Source of the DNA: Rhyzopertha dominica
Taxonomy: Eukaryota; Arthropoda; Insecta; Coleoptera; Bostrichidae
Assembly: GCA_025024175.1 (NCBI GenBank)
Contig: QCXZ01000138.1
Coordinates: 48,455,092 to 48,519,091 of the forward strand
Length of the DNA: 64,000 bases
Reading direction: 5' to 3'
A program made the position numbers and the translations under genes. The notes under the pieces are model-generated. The model had not been told where the DNA came from, did no database searches, and worked only from the letters and a program-made list of their open reading frames with translations. Position 1 is the stretch's first letter. Each line of letters starts with the position of its first letter. This document shows positions 24,880 through 37,019 of this stretch, one piece after another.

Positions 24880-25135
24880 TCAACTTCTCATCAAGCCATA
24901 TTCCCAATAAGGCTTTGGTTCGAGATTGGGTCTGCGCGTTTGATGGGCGAAAGATATGCATATCTATAATGAGTTGGTCGATCTACTTGAGATCCAGAGA
25001 CGTTGTGACTTTATTGAACCAGCAATATTCCAGATACTGGATGGGCTAAGGCAACCCACAGCATACCCTGCTAGATCACTAGATATCACCCCGCTCGACT
25101 TCCTTCCTGCACGAGGCTTTTTAAATGATAACCCC
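24880..25135 (+). pseudogene. Transposase relic, mariner-superfamily type
   Basis: YPARSLDITPLDFLPARGFL at about 25063-25122 matches the WPxRSPDLTPLDFFLWGFL block containing the third catalytic acid of mariner-superfamily transposases. Upstream, SSHIPNKALVRDWVCAFDG (near 24890-24945) may be the N-terminal helix-turn-helix region (VPSKxxVxxWVxxF); if so, the catalytic middle is deleted. Surrounding 24580-25140 is GC-richer than its flanks. Weak but specific motif match. Confidence 0.45.
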
Positions 25136-25139
25136 TGAC

Positions 25140-27780
25140 ATGACAAATAGCACAACCCTTTTTCCAGATTAACGGAGGGATTTTCGAGCATATACTTCAT
25201 TTTCGTTTCCCAATTTAGTTTTTTTTGGCTCGTTTCGATTTTTCTGATTTTGTGCAACGTGAATAAATGTGGCTTCTCTTAAGACTATTCATAGTTCTCG
25301 GGCGCATATCATTAAATTTGATTCCTATTAATAAATAGCGGTCTTCTTACATTACACAGCATTCTGCCTTACGATGAGTGCTTTTTCAATGTCACATTAT
25401 TCAGTAGTGAATCAAAATTATTTATTTTCAGTGTGAATTAATCTTGCTATCTTAGCAGCTCCTGTCAAACGTTTGACGGCTGGTTAATAACGTAAAAAAT
25501 CCTTATTTACTCNTTTATCAAAAGTTGTTTCAGGACTTAAAAAAATAACTAAAACACATTAAACTTGTACAATATGTGCATGTCTGGTAGATCTGGTCAT
25601 CTGTTGCGTAGTTATTTGTGAATGAAAGCAAATTCACGCCCTTCTGGCCTTCTANTGAGAAAATAATAACATTACATNATTTTGTCTGTAAAATGCTGAC
25701 ACATCCCAGTCCTAACACCCGTACGTTAAAAGGATAACGCGCTTGTTNACCTCTGAACTTTGCCTGCAAGCACACACTTTTAGAAATCACCTCAGTCAGC
25801 GTCTTTTGCTTGACTTTAACGTTTAATATAGCAGTGCCTTTAGAGACTTTTCTCGTATCGGTCAAAAGATAATGTTATGTATTATTGGAAACCAAGGAAT
25901 TCTGACGAGAAAGAGCAGAATAGTGCTTGTTTAGTAAAAAGAGCAAAAAGGGCGTTTCAAAACCGAATAAATAACCAGCCTAAAAACTTTTGATTGTGAA
26001 AGTGAGAGTTTTATATAGGCTGATGTAACTCAGGATGGGTTAAGAAAATATCGCAAGGCAAACCAAGTAGCACTTCGTTCCTGGAGTCTATACAAATAGG
26101 GCAAATTGAGAATTTTTGGCAATTATTTAGTGTGTCGCAGTTTCATCAATTTTAAAAAGATTTATAAAGCAAGCTCGAGGATACAAAGACTGTAGTTAAA
26201 AGTTTTAAAATATTATTTCAAAACAGTTTACTGGCCTTTTATTTAAAAAATAGTCTGCGATATTCCTGACTGAAGAAATAGTACATAGCGTGGAAAAAAA
26301 TTTAGTTAAAGACAAAAGAGTCTAGACAAAATACGTCAAAAGATTAAAGAAGATTGTTGTTAAGAATAGATATTACAATTTTGTTATGACAGTTTAGGAA
26401 ATTCACAATGTATTTTAAAAATAAGTACAACAAATAAATAAACGTCATGTAATTTTCGTTAATGAAAAATTGTAAACTAACTGTAAAACAAATGCTATAG
26501 TGACCTGTAATAGCAACTGTTGCAGAAAGTTTCATATTAAGATGTCTAAAAAGCTCTAAAATAACTAAACTAAAAAGAGTACAGTAATCGAATACATAAA
26601 ACAGCTTAAAGGGGTATTTGTTGTGCATAGATTATCATTTTAATATTGTAACTATAATAATCTATTCAAAATTGATAAAATTAAGCAGTTTGCTAGAGAT
26701 ATTGGTCTGAAATTAACATCTTAAGATACTCCCAGTCTTTTAGATTGATGAACAGGATTATGTAGACACGTTAATAATAAGTAGAGAAAGTGATTGTGAT
26801 GTAAATATCGAGCAACCCTATGGTTATATATTTCTAGATGTATCAGCCCAATTGTGAAGAACCAAAATCAGAAAAACAAATTATATCTAGTAAAAAATAC
26901 CTATAAAGCTACCACGGTGATTGAAAGATTATGGAAAGTGATTTTGTATGGTTTACTTGGTAGTTTTAGATTTAAAAAATCTCTTTCTGTTGAGCCTCAC
27001 CAGCAGACTGTATTATTCTGACATATATTTTAATGTGACATTTTAATCTTGTCTTTGATAAGCTCAGTGCCAGTAAGAATTCAAAAATTATCTTACATCG
27101 TTTTAATAATACCTAAGTTACGAACCTAAAAATTCAAAGGTATTTATTTATCAAAACTGAAATTGATAAATTTATAGCGGAAGAACCTGATATAAACAAC
27201 TATTTTAAGGGTTGATGGTATATAATTGGCGTCGACAAGAGTTGATATCTATGGATGTGGATGGTATCGAAGGTTATGGCTTCAAAACAATAAAAAGGGT
27301 GGATTTATTCAGAATTTGAATTTGATCTTAAAACAGCTAAAGGTTGAGTTATCTAATTAAAATCAATAATAATTATTAATGAGCGCAATGCAGTGTTACT
27401 TAAAAATGGCTAGGAAATTATCTGCTCAAAATCATTTATTATTCTTTTTTTGAATAGGGCTTCAAAAGAATTATTGTGAACGTTGGGAGGACCTACTATA
27501 ATTGATTATTCTCCCGTTCTTCTCAATACGAAAGTCAGATTGAAAATTACGGTTATGCTTACTTTTATACAATTCAGAGGAGAAAAAAAGGTATAGTTGA
27601 TGCATTACTATAGGAACAGGTTCTTATTTCAATAATATTGGACGTTTTTGCTAAAATATAATCGTTTTTGACTGGTATATCTCTTTTACAAGAAGAATTC
27701 TTGTGTAAGTTTAAATTTTTGTAAATATTGGCCGAATTAGCTGAGAATCCCAATGCAATCATTAAGCCTGCCTTTCATGA
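25140..27780. other. AT-rich DNA, nothing recognised
   Basis: Single N calls at about 25513, 25655, 25678 and 25748 fall in a 111-codon minus frame (25530-25865) that resembles no known protein. The rest holds no element or gene I can support. Confidence 0.3.
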
Positions 27781-28330
27781 ACTAGTGTTGTCCCGCTTTC
27801 CTCAACGCCTTCCCTCCTCTCCAAGCTATTACCCCTTATCTCACGGAGCACCAAGTTGGGAGGGATTAATCACACCTTGGCTCCGATTTTAAACCAGATC
27901 ATCCCGGGGCAAATCCGGGATTACGCTAATGCACCTTAATTTCACTTAGACAAGCTTTGTCGATTAATATTGCCATAAACGCAGCCCTCTCCTGAGCTGT
28001 GTATCTATATAGAACACAGTGCTCGAGACCAGTAATTGCGTTTCCTGTAGGTCATCAGTGCCGCAGCGTCCCGCCCGCTTGTCATCGTCTTTTGTTTCGG
28101 ATGACAAATTAATTTTAATTAGTTAATATAATTAAGAAACTCCTTCGGGTGGTCTGGGCTATCTGCAGAGGGAGGCACAATGGACGAATTTATCTTAAGG
28201 GCTAATGAAGGGGAATAAAAAGAAGGAAGAGCTCTCGTGCTTGTTTTGAGAATAAACAGGCATTTAAAGGCTCGTTTAGTGGAAATCCTTGTAATAATAC
28301 AATTGTAGCTTCTTTTGGGTGCCATAATTT
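27780..28330. promoter_or_regulatory. GC-rich island 6
   Basis: Has CCATAAAC (posterior Hox/Caudal type) at 27973-27980 next to CGATTAATATT, and a dense AATTAATTTTAATTAG homeodomain-type run near 28107-28122. No coding frame recognised. Confidence 0.28.
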
Positions 28331-28699
28331 TTATAAGCAAAAGGCAACACCATATTCAGGAAAGCAGTTTTCTAATTATCTCTTGTTTCATGCAGTGCTG
28401 ACGTTACTGAGTTTATGACCCTCCGGATTAAAAGAAAACTTTAACCTGTGAAGAAACAGGGCAGAGGACAATTGCACACCGCGATCAAAAATTAGAAAGT
28501 ATGGGCGGCCGCACTGAAATTGGAATGTTTACTATTCATGGTTATAAAAATAGATACTACTCATTAAATTAGGAAAAAATACGAATTAGTCATACATTAA
28601 AAGCTATTAGATGAGAAATATTTGTAGTTCAAATAATAATACCAAATAATGCTCATTGATTTATGTGTTCAGAAAAAAATTCTAAAAAGCCTAAACACA

Positions 28700-29300
28700 A
28701 TTTTTGGATACGGTCCACTCCGCTGCAAAGCAGTGCAACGTGCCGAACCCGTCTATTATTTTTGACAGCTTTAGGTAATACTTGTGAACCATTGTGAGCG
28801 GTAATCGGCTGTTCGTATAATGAGTCTCATAGATTGTTGCTTGCAACTATAACTGAGCTCCATTCGATTCTCTAATCGATGCCGTTCTAGCAAGAACGCG
28901 GTAGGTTATATTTCTGTATTAACGTCTCAAGATCGTGAATGACAAATAGCCGGGTAGAAATTGCCGGAGTCGTACTTTGCACCGCTGAATTGTGGTTTTA
29001 ATTTTTTCGCCGCAAGAGCACCGATAAATCTTCACCGTGGAAGATTTTTTAAAAAAACTTCATCTAATTTCCCTGGAAGGAAAGAAGGGCTTAAACGCCG
29101 CGGACATATTTCAGGCGGTTGCGGCCATATTCTCGAGATTAAATAGCAAGAATTTCATCCAAGATTCGCACGGGCGGGTGATTTAGCGACAGAATTAGGT
29201 TCCGTGCATTGGGGACCGTGTTGCGCCCAGATAAAATTGCAGCAGGAAGAACGTTATTTGAACAATTCACCTGATACTGCCGTGGTTTAAATGAAGTAAG
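28700..29300. promoter_or_regulatory. GC-rich island 7
   Basis: Second GC-richer block 0.4 kb after island 6. A 61-codon plus frame (28961-29146) looks like chance. No domain or element class recognised. Confidence 0.22.
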
Positions 29301-32300
29301 ACGCATTTTGAACGTGATTTCTGCCAGCCTCCAATATTTATAATTTCTCCAATTTCTTACTGTAGTTTGTTACGAGTATATTTCATCAGCGGCTTCTTCG
29401 GGAGATGTGCAGTAGGCTGCAGATAAAATCGAACGACAAAGTTTTTACGGTGTAAGTCTGTTTTTCGCTCAAAATAACCGTTCAGTGAAAATATTGAGGA
29501 TTACAAACTAATCCTCTTAGATATGGTAAATCCATCTTCCATAATTTACATAGACCGGAAGAACCCATAATCGCTAGGTATGTGGATATTGCAGTAAGCA
29601 AACGGCAATATAAGAAAAATATTTTTCCTGGTTTGATTCTTATAAAAACATGATTAACACTATGAATAATAATCAATTTTAATAACTTTGAACAAGCAAA
29701 TCAACTTAAGCTTGAACTGTGTTCAATAAAGAGTCTTTACAGCCATAACAATTGTTATTTTATTTGTAAATATAACAACGTGTTTGTCTGCTAAATTAGT
29801 GCTATCTCGATGATTAACCTATAATCATATCTATCTGAAACAGCAAGCTAACAAGTAATAAATCTTCCAAAATAATGCCAATCCCAGTTCATGTAACTGT
29901 AATTTAAATATTTTAATATTAATTATATTGTTAATTTTGTCGTTGTGAATGAAATATAATATCCATTTGGTTAGTAGGATAACGGATTTTTAATTATAAA
30001 AGAATGTTTAACAAGTTCATAAATTTTATAAAAAATATAATTATAAATATATTAAACTTCCACACAAAATAATGTTTTAGTTGCTTTCATACGAAAAAAA
30101 CATAAGATTTTAAATAATTTCTATAGAACCTGTTTTATAAACGATGATTGAAGTTACAGTATGATGTTACGAGCAATATTTTTAGGCGCCTTCATTCTAT
30201 AAGTATTTGTTCCCATGTAAAAAAATGCATTACAAATATTTTATGACAGAAAAGTCATCTTAATGATGCATTATTTCTTATTACATTAAATTTTATTTAA
30301 TAGATAATTACGTGTCCCAATTTTTATGAAAACATTTTTACAACAAATTGCTTCAGCAAATATTTCAAGAACTCTGCTTTGAATTTATTTCTTTTATTTC
30401 CATATTAAACAGCTTTTTTGCCAAGAAACTAAGAAGTTTTCACAACCAAATACCATTGCTTGTTTACATGTGTATTACCGAGTATTTGGAGCACATAATA
30501 ATATTATGTGATAATGTTATACTGGATCATTTTAGCAACTGTTGAAAACGTATAAGAATAATATAATACAAATTGCATTAGCATATACAAGATTAGAAAA
30601 GGATAGTTATAATTTGGACAATAAGTAATTACAATTTAATCCCTGGAAGTTACCAAGTGATCACTAAAAATTGTAAAATTCTTCATTTGCGGCAACATGC
30701 ATCAGAATTATAAATAATTATCTTCATAATTTATAAAAACCTAAATGTTAAAATTTAGTATCCTTTTTGAAATGTCATTATTTTTATCTTTTCTTTAACG
30801 TTATAAACTTCATTATTGCAATATTCTTATTTCATTAAATAATCGGCAATCCAACTTGTGAACCCCCAATTTACATTAAGCGATGAAATTAAAAGATTGA
30901 TAACTCTCAGTTGCCGTAAACTACCTGAGTCCGTACCTAACCGTATTTATTGCTTTATTACTTCAATTAGGAATATAATGCTAAGAACATACCCCAAATA
31001 GTCTGCACACTTTATAAGTCGGTCATGTTGAAGTTCGGTGAACTGCTGCTGTGCGGTAGCTAAGGAATGCCACTTGTCACCTGACGCTCGATTGTTTTCC
31101 TTAAAACATTCAAAAAATTATAGTGCTTCTTGTTAATTTTTGTCACCTATTGACGAAATGATTACTCAAAGGTCAAAAGCACAACAAGGGATTCCAGCTT
31201 TATTTATAAAAGAAACGTGTTTGAATTTGATTCATTCGTTGAAATATTCATTCCACCACTGTACATCCATTCATCATCCAATTGTTCCGTCCCCAGCAGC
31301 AACAGTTGAACGTGATGGCCAAAAAGCCGTGCCCCTAAAGCATATTTGTTAAGGCAACAATACCATTGTGAAAAACATCGTTTCACTTACATCTCTATTT
31401 AAGTTTAAAGGGGTAATCAATTTCTCCTTGTTTGTATTGGATCGACTAAGGATCAATAACTCACATACAGGTGTTTCGAGTTTGCTCTCACCCCATTGTG
31501 TATCAGTAATGGCTTTTATATTCGCTGTGTTTGTTCTGCAAACATTTGCTTGCAAACAGAATGAAATTAGAGTTCGATCGTCTCCGGTGGGGTATTTAAG
31601 TTTTTGCAAGGAGCAAGAGCTTTTTGAAATGGTTATACTTTCTCCAATAATTTAGACTATTGCGGCATTATACAGTTTACATTTGTGGGCGCCCCGACAG
31701 TCAAATATGAACACTTCTGCAAAACCCCATGAGACGGATAAATTAATCTAAAAACTTTTCAAGCTTCTAGCAGTTAATAGTTATACAGCTCTAAAGCTGC
31801 TCAATATATTAATATTTAATTGTGCTTTAAATCTAATCTAAATTTCCCGTCTGATTTCCATCACCCTGTATTTGCTGTAGAGATGAATGCACTGTGGTAT
31901 CTGTAGCGGAGGGACGTATATATTCTTACCCAGATTTGAAGAAGCTCATTAATAAGTACCTGTGACATTTTCAACTAGATAGTTAATATAGCTATGGAAT
32001 TGTTCGTAGGAACAAAGACCATTAAATCTCTAACCTTCTACCTCGCAGATCTAAGGCAGAACTTATGTAAATTATATAAACAGAGATTTCATTGCAGAAA
32101 TTAAGAAAATATTTGCAAACAATCCCACTTGCTTAAAGTGGAGTGTGTGACTATTGGTGGCTGCAGTAAAGGTTTCCGGTGAGGATCTTTTCGAATTAAA
32201 TCCATTTAATATTGTTCGCCAAGTATTTTTAAGTATCCCTTCAGTTATTCGGAAAGTATTTATATCTCTTATAAGTAAAATTTTACTTTCACAGATAACA

Positions 32301-33350
32301 GCATATTATTAATTAATAACATCTTTTTTTAAAGAGATACCTTTCTTTTTTCCAACCTTGTTGATGCTACTTTCAGAACCAATCAGAGCTTTTATTATAC
32401 TGGCTTATATGAAGGCTTTGACTGATCTCAATAATGCTTTTTCGCAGCTTACAGTGCCGTCATCATCTAGGTATGTTCCATAAGGGTCACATTTAGAGTC
32501 TGTAATGTTTCATTATATACCTACCAACGACATTGGTGCAACTAATATAGTGTGCAACTTACTTTAGTATAAGCAAAAATAGGTCTGCATTTGGAAGATA
32601 TAGATATGAGTTTTCCGCTTAAGTTACACAGTTAAACAGTAATGCTTTGTATCAGTTGAGTGTTTTAAATAAGAAAAGTTTAGTCAGAAATCCGCAGATT
32701 TCGAGCCCGCAGTGGTAATAATATGTAATTATTTAGAAAAGTGCAATTATATTATGACACTTCGAATTGGATAAGGCATTGTTACTAATGTCATACGAGT
32801 ACTTACCAAGATTTTAATGCCAAATTCAATACTCAATAATAAAGGTCTTACTTATTTGTATATAAAGGTTGTTGCCTGTAATTATATTATTACGTATAGA
32901 TGGATGTGGATACGAAGGCAAATTACGGGAGAAAATAAATCCTGTTCTCACCAGGATACAAACTCGGGCCTCCAGATTTAGCCCTTTTCCAGAAACACAT
33001 AAAGCTATTTTTTGACACATATTGGCTACACATAATATTGTTATGGATTTTGCGAAAAGCTTTTCGTTTTACAGCTTAAATACAGTGTCTGACTAATTTA
33101 TATATCCTACTGTATCTGAATTGACTATAACCATAAAATTGCACGAAAACCTTTTACATATGGAATGCAGGAAAGACTTTTCGCATTTTAATGCTCTAAA
33201 TGTTTGTTTCCTTCTTCTCATATTAAAATTAGCGATTTCATTTGTCTGGGTGTTCATTATCATTAATAAAATTAAAACACAAAATCCACAATGTCATTAA
33301 CATTAATTAGATTTGGCAGCGTTATTACAAGAGCTACTTATTCAATGCAA
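29300..33350. other. AT-rich DNA, nothing recognised
   Basis: Frames at 31140-31655 overlap on both strands and have no domain. No repeat structure seen. Confidence 0.3.
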
Positions 33351-33359
33351 AATTAAAGC

Positions 33360-33960
33360 CAACAGTAAGGCTAGCTCGCGACTCGAGCTAAATTGACTGT
33401 TTCATTTACTAAATAGGCAAACAATAGAATTAACCGGCTTTTCTCGCATTTACCAGTGCAACCAACAAAAGCACTAAACGCCACCGCGGATGTTGTAATC
33501 CATCCACGATCAGCATTAAACTGCACAACGGCACGAGCGATTTGTTATGAAAGTTTATACTGCATAAACACGCCGCTGTTTACACTGCTATTAAGCACTT
33601 TTATGACTCGGAGCAGTATGCAGAGCGCCGTAATTTTTGATGAAATGCAGACTTTTGACCCTCGTAAATTCTCGTTTGCCCGAACTACTTTAATTTGTGT
33701 TGTGCCGGAATAAAAGCGTATGCGATATTTGCATTTTAAATGCGACCGGAGCGCCCTCTGCACGGGAAAACAATTCCGTGGACTTCTCCAATTTACATTT
33801 TTCCCATTGTGTCGCGGATTAAATTTGTGATTTTTAAATGTAATCCTGTCATTATACTTGTATATTACACATTAAGGGTACGCAGTGTGTTTTTTTATTC
33901 TCCGCTCTGATGGGACAGATTGAATTAGTGGGACGCGAAGTTGGCAAGTTCGGCGGAAAG
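33360..33960. promoter_or_regulatory. GC-rich island 8
   Basis: Overlapping plus (33456-33713) and minus (33545-33763) frames without recognisable domains. AATTAGCG lies just left (33227-33234). TTTTATGAC (posterior Hox type) near 33599 and a GCATAAACACG stretch near 33561. Confidence 0.25.
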
Positions 33961-34744
33961 TTCGGAACATTTTTCTCTCTGTTTAAATATAGGAAAGTCA
34001 GATTCACCTTATCTCCATAAATCACTGTGGAGAACTGCTTTCGTCTACTGCGCAATATTGCATTTTTGAAACATCTGAATGTTTCTTGAAGTCAAGCAAC
34101 TTCTATTATTTATCTAAGTTTCGGTCTAAAGTTTAGTTAAATCGCTTCGTGTTCAACTTAAATTAATATTACATTGTCACATATTATGTATTAATTACTT
34201 ACAGAGGTTTATAGTATGCGAATCTCGTTTCCAGGAAAGAAGTATCCAAAATCGAATTGCAAATGAATTTTGAACATCCAATAGTTATAGAATAACATTA
34301 TACTACTGCATTTTGCATGGTATAACGGCATTAAACTTTCATAGATTGAATATAAATTTGGTAAACTATTGAAAAAGTAAAGTAAATCGGTCTGTCTTAA
34401 AAAGTATTTTTTTAAGTACTCGAAAATCTAAAAGCCATTGTATAAAGCAATTTTCGTACTGTCAACGATTATGGCATTATGGAATAACTGCAACCCAATT
34501 TAGTTAGACCCTAGAGCGTCATTCAGGACACGTGGAACTTGACATTCCCTTTGAAAGACATGGTGACACACTATTTAACAGCTAAGATAATAACTTAAGT
34601 TACGGGATATTCATACAAAAGGACTTGGAGATACTCGTATTTTATGTATAGGTAGGATGGTAGGATTTCAAAAGTTTCAGAACTACTTCTGCTTTTTAAA
34701 GCAGCTATTTCTTAAGGCCCTATCTTCATGTATAAAAGCGCGAT

Positions 34745-35610
34745 TCAAGATTATCAATATCAAACAATTCGCGATGGAGATGGAGACCAACAGCGCCCTC
34801 CCCTTCCTGGATGTGATGGTGACAAGGAAACAAGACGGCACGCTAGGACATCGGGTCTATAGGAAGCCAACCCACACGGATCGCTACCTGCATGCAGATT
34901 CACACCACCACCCCGCACAAAAACAAGGAGTCATCAACACGCTGATACAGCGGGCGAAGTTAGTCAGCTAACCAGACCATCTAGAAGAGGAATTAGAACA
35001 TCTACGCAGTGCACTACAGAAGAACGGATATCCTAAGGCACATATTGAGAAGGCTATCAACAAGCAACTACGGAGGATGGAACCAGAGGAGCACATCGCT
35101 GAGGCATACCTGCCCTACGTCAATGGATGTACAGATAAGATCGGACGACTGCTGAGAAGACATCATATAAACACCATCTTCACCGCCCCGAGAAAGATAG
35201 CTAAGGCTTTTCCGAAATATCGTTCGACGACTGAGGAGCTACAAACACAAGGTGTGTACAGCATCCCATGCAGCTGTGGGAAGGTTTACATCGGCCAAAC
35301 CGGAAAGCACATCAGCACGAGAATCAAGGAGCGCATGAGGGACACCAGAGACCGGCAAGGTAATAGGTCAGCTGTAGCAGAACATCGAATGGAGACTGGC
35401 CACATCATCAAATTCGAGGAAGCACAAATGATGTCCAGGGAAGCGAGATTCTGGCCGAGACTGTACAAGGAAGCCATCGAAATCCAGAAGAACCCGCACT
35501 ATTACAACCGAGACCGGGGCATCGACCTACCTGGAATCTGGAAACCGGTCATGCGTAACTCCGCTCACGCGTCAGTGACCCGGACGAGTATAAATACCCG
35601 AGCAGGCTAG
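34745..35610 (+). mobile_element. Penelope-like retroelement, 5'-truncated (RT end plus GIY-YIG nuclease)
   Basis: One frame runs from about 34745 to the TAG at 35608-35610, broken only by a TAA at 34969-34971. The first part (ALPFLDVMVTRK..., YRKPTHTDRYLHADSHHHP) is the C-terminal end of a Penelope-type reverse transcriptase. Downstream, GVYSIPCSCGKVYIGQTG (from about 35251) is the GIY-YIG core with its Cys pair, followed by the catalytic-region Arg in TRIKE and the Glu in KEAIEI. Known role: target-primed retrotransposition with the GIY-YIG domain as endonuclease. The RT fingers and palm with the catalytic Asp residues are absent, so the copy is dead. Its GC content and codon use differ sharply from the surrounding DNA, suggesting a fairly young insertion. 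The ATG at 35077 is internal, not a true start. Confidence 0.88.
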
Positions 35611-35630
35611 GACACTTCAGTTTCAGAGCT

Positions 35631-35672
35631 ACTTCTGAGGAAGACATCGACATGAGTGTCGAAACGTCAAGG
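35631..35672 (+). ncRNA. Hammerhead-like motif in the Penelope-like element 3' region
   Basis: Twenty bases after the stop codon of the Penelope-like ORF: canonical core CTGAGGA (35635-35641), a bulged A, stem II GACAT/GTGTC (35643-35660, one G-U), GAAA (35661-35664), GUC (35666-35668). Stem I is only CTT/AAG and stem III lacks a loop. Penelope-like elements are known to carry hammerhead motifs, which fits the location. Confidence 0.45.
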
Positions 35673-36053
35673 TCTAATAACCAACGTGGGAACCAGCCCG
35701 GAAAACAACATGTCATCGACAACAACCACGGAAGCCTTCAAACCAAGCTATTTTCTCCAGAATCACCACAAACGGTAGTTCGAGAGAAACCATAACTCAG
35801 CTTCATTGAATTAACATATTTCCAAAGACTATTACAACAATTTCCCGGTCAGTTTTATTAGATGCGCTTAATTACGGTCATTTACAGTACTTTTGCAACG
35901 AAATCATAAATTACAAGGTCGTAATAATTAATATTTGTAGCTCGAAAAATCCCTAAAATACCTCATGTTTGTTATAAACTATTTTTTGTACGACCAAGCT
36001 TATTTCGTTTTCTTATTACGTTTAGTTCTACAACAGTAATATTTGAAAGAATA

Positions 36054-36400
36054 GGAGGGCAGATGCCCTCAGTGCCATCTAAACGGAACTCTGCGAGCTA
36101 GGCGATCTATAACTGTGATAGACACCGGCCTAGTGCAGGTTCCTAGCGATGGCATCAGAGAGGCTACACCGTAAAACAATGATGATGCAAATCATCTGCC
36201 CTGGTCAGTTCACTCTCACCCTACGACCAGTTTCGCCCTATTGGGGCTCATCAAGTAGGGGTAGAGAGCAAACTGACTACGGCGAACCGTCGCCTATAAC
36301 CGTGGCGGGTGGGCTTTTTACATCAGCAGTAGTATTTGTTTATTGGTTGTTTAGGCTAACAAAAGGGAAAGTAATTTTCTTACCGTTCTAGACCGGTAAG
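36054..36400 (-). repeat. Structured repeat-like block carrying the minus-strand hammerhead
   Basis: About 350 bp of higher GC, unlike its AT-rich flanks, packed with hairpins: GAGGGCA/TGCCCTC (36055-36070), GATGAT/ATCATC (36181-36196, including an octamer ATGCAAAT), GGCGA/TCGCC (36281-36294) and the hammerhead fold. The reading frames are unremarkable. It looks like a non-coding retroelement remnant (SINE, retrozyme or Penelope-like terminal region); boundaries and family are not determined. Confidence 0.4.
36204..36276 (-). ncRNA. Hammerhead ribozyme candidate with extended stem I (minus strand)
   Basis: On the minus strand: outer stem I GTCAGTT (36276-36270) with AACTGAC (36210-36204); a second helix CTCT/AGAG; a 2x2 internal loop; inner stem I CCCTAC (36260-36255) with GTAGGG (36224-36219); core TTGATGA (36254-36248; one change, C3 to U); stem II GCCC/GGGC with loop CAATA; GAAA (36234-36231); stem III C-G closed over UG; cleavage triplet GUC (36227-36225). 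All helices flank the core in the order and spacing of a type I hammerhead, and an internal loop in stem I next to the core is where natural hammerheads make loop-loop contacts. U3 with G8 would be a wobble, so activity may be reduced. This is the best ribozyme-like fold in the window. Confidence 0.6.
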
Positions 36401-36521
36401 TGTATAAGCATTGAATGTTCATTCTGGCATTACAGTGATTCAGAATGGCTCTTTCGAATCCGATTTAAATTTGTTTACAAAATGCACTCAGGTTTAATTA
36501 AAAGAAAAAGTAGAAGCTGCA

Positions 36522-36820
36522 ATGGTAGGTTATGATTCAGCACACGATTCAGGAATGTTGCAGGTAAGTTTTTTCAATCACTTTTATCTGTAACTTATAG
36601 AACAATTAAAAATTTCAGACAATTCGTTATACGTGCTGATTGATTTCGTCTATTACGGTAATTTTCATCATCTCTCATATTTCAGGACCATTTTGCACGT
36701 GCGCATTTAGATAAAGTCCTCCGTAATAGCGATCAATGGCTTTCCAGTGAAGCTATTAGTCCAGGCGGACACCAACACGGATATACCATTTATCGGATTC
36801 CAGCGCTTTCGTCGCTTTGA
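36522..36820 (+). CDS. Possible two-exon small ORF with TDU-like motif
   Basis: ATG at 36522 gives MVGYDSAHDSGMLQ, ending at a perfect CAG/GTAAGT donor (36563/36564). After a 122-bp intron with a pyrimidine-rich CATATTTCAG acceptor (AG 36684-36685), phase 0 joins to 44 codons beginning DHFARAHLDKVLRNSDQWLS and ending at TGA 36818-36820. DHFARA recalls the (V)D(D/E)HFxxAL TDU motif of Vestigial-like TEAD cofactors, but the rest does not fit well. Upstream, the frame is open for seven more codons to a TAA, so an additional 5' exon is possible. The second exon lies in one of the GC-rich islands, which weakens the case. Confidence 0.25.
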
Positions 36821-37015
36821 AGAATGTATGACCCCGGACAGATAATTTACGTAATCTGCCTTGCGACAAATGAGCATTGTCGCATTAACGTCTGTAATCC
36901 TTCACGCAAACACGCGGCGCGCATACATTTGCAAGCATTACGATTTTAAAGATCAAGTTCGCAGGGAGTTTCGTGCTACCGCTGTGAAACGAGCGCCTCG
37001 ACTCGCTGTGGTGAT
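36821..37015. promoter_or_regulatory. GC-rich island 9 (right part)
   Basis: Continues from the possible exon at 36686. Contains TTTACGTAAT near 36848, a near-consensus PAR-bZIP site, and a CpG-rich CGCGGCGCGC stretch near 36913. No frame. Confidence 0.22.
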
Positions 37016-37019
37016 GTCA

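Noticed and set aside
25530..25865. 111-codon minus ORF containing N bases
   Set aside because: No family resemblance; open length may be an artefact of ambiguous codons.
36130..36160. tRNA-like boxes (GGCCTAGTG, GGTTCC) suggesting a SINE head
   Set aside because: The two boxes are too close together for a pol III promoter.
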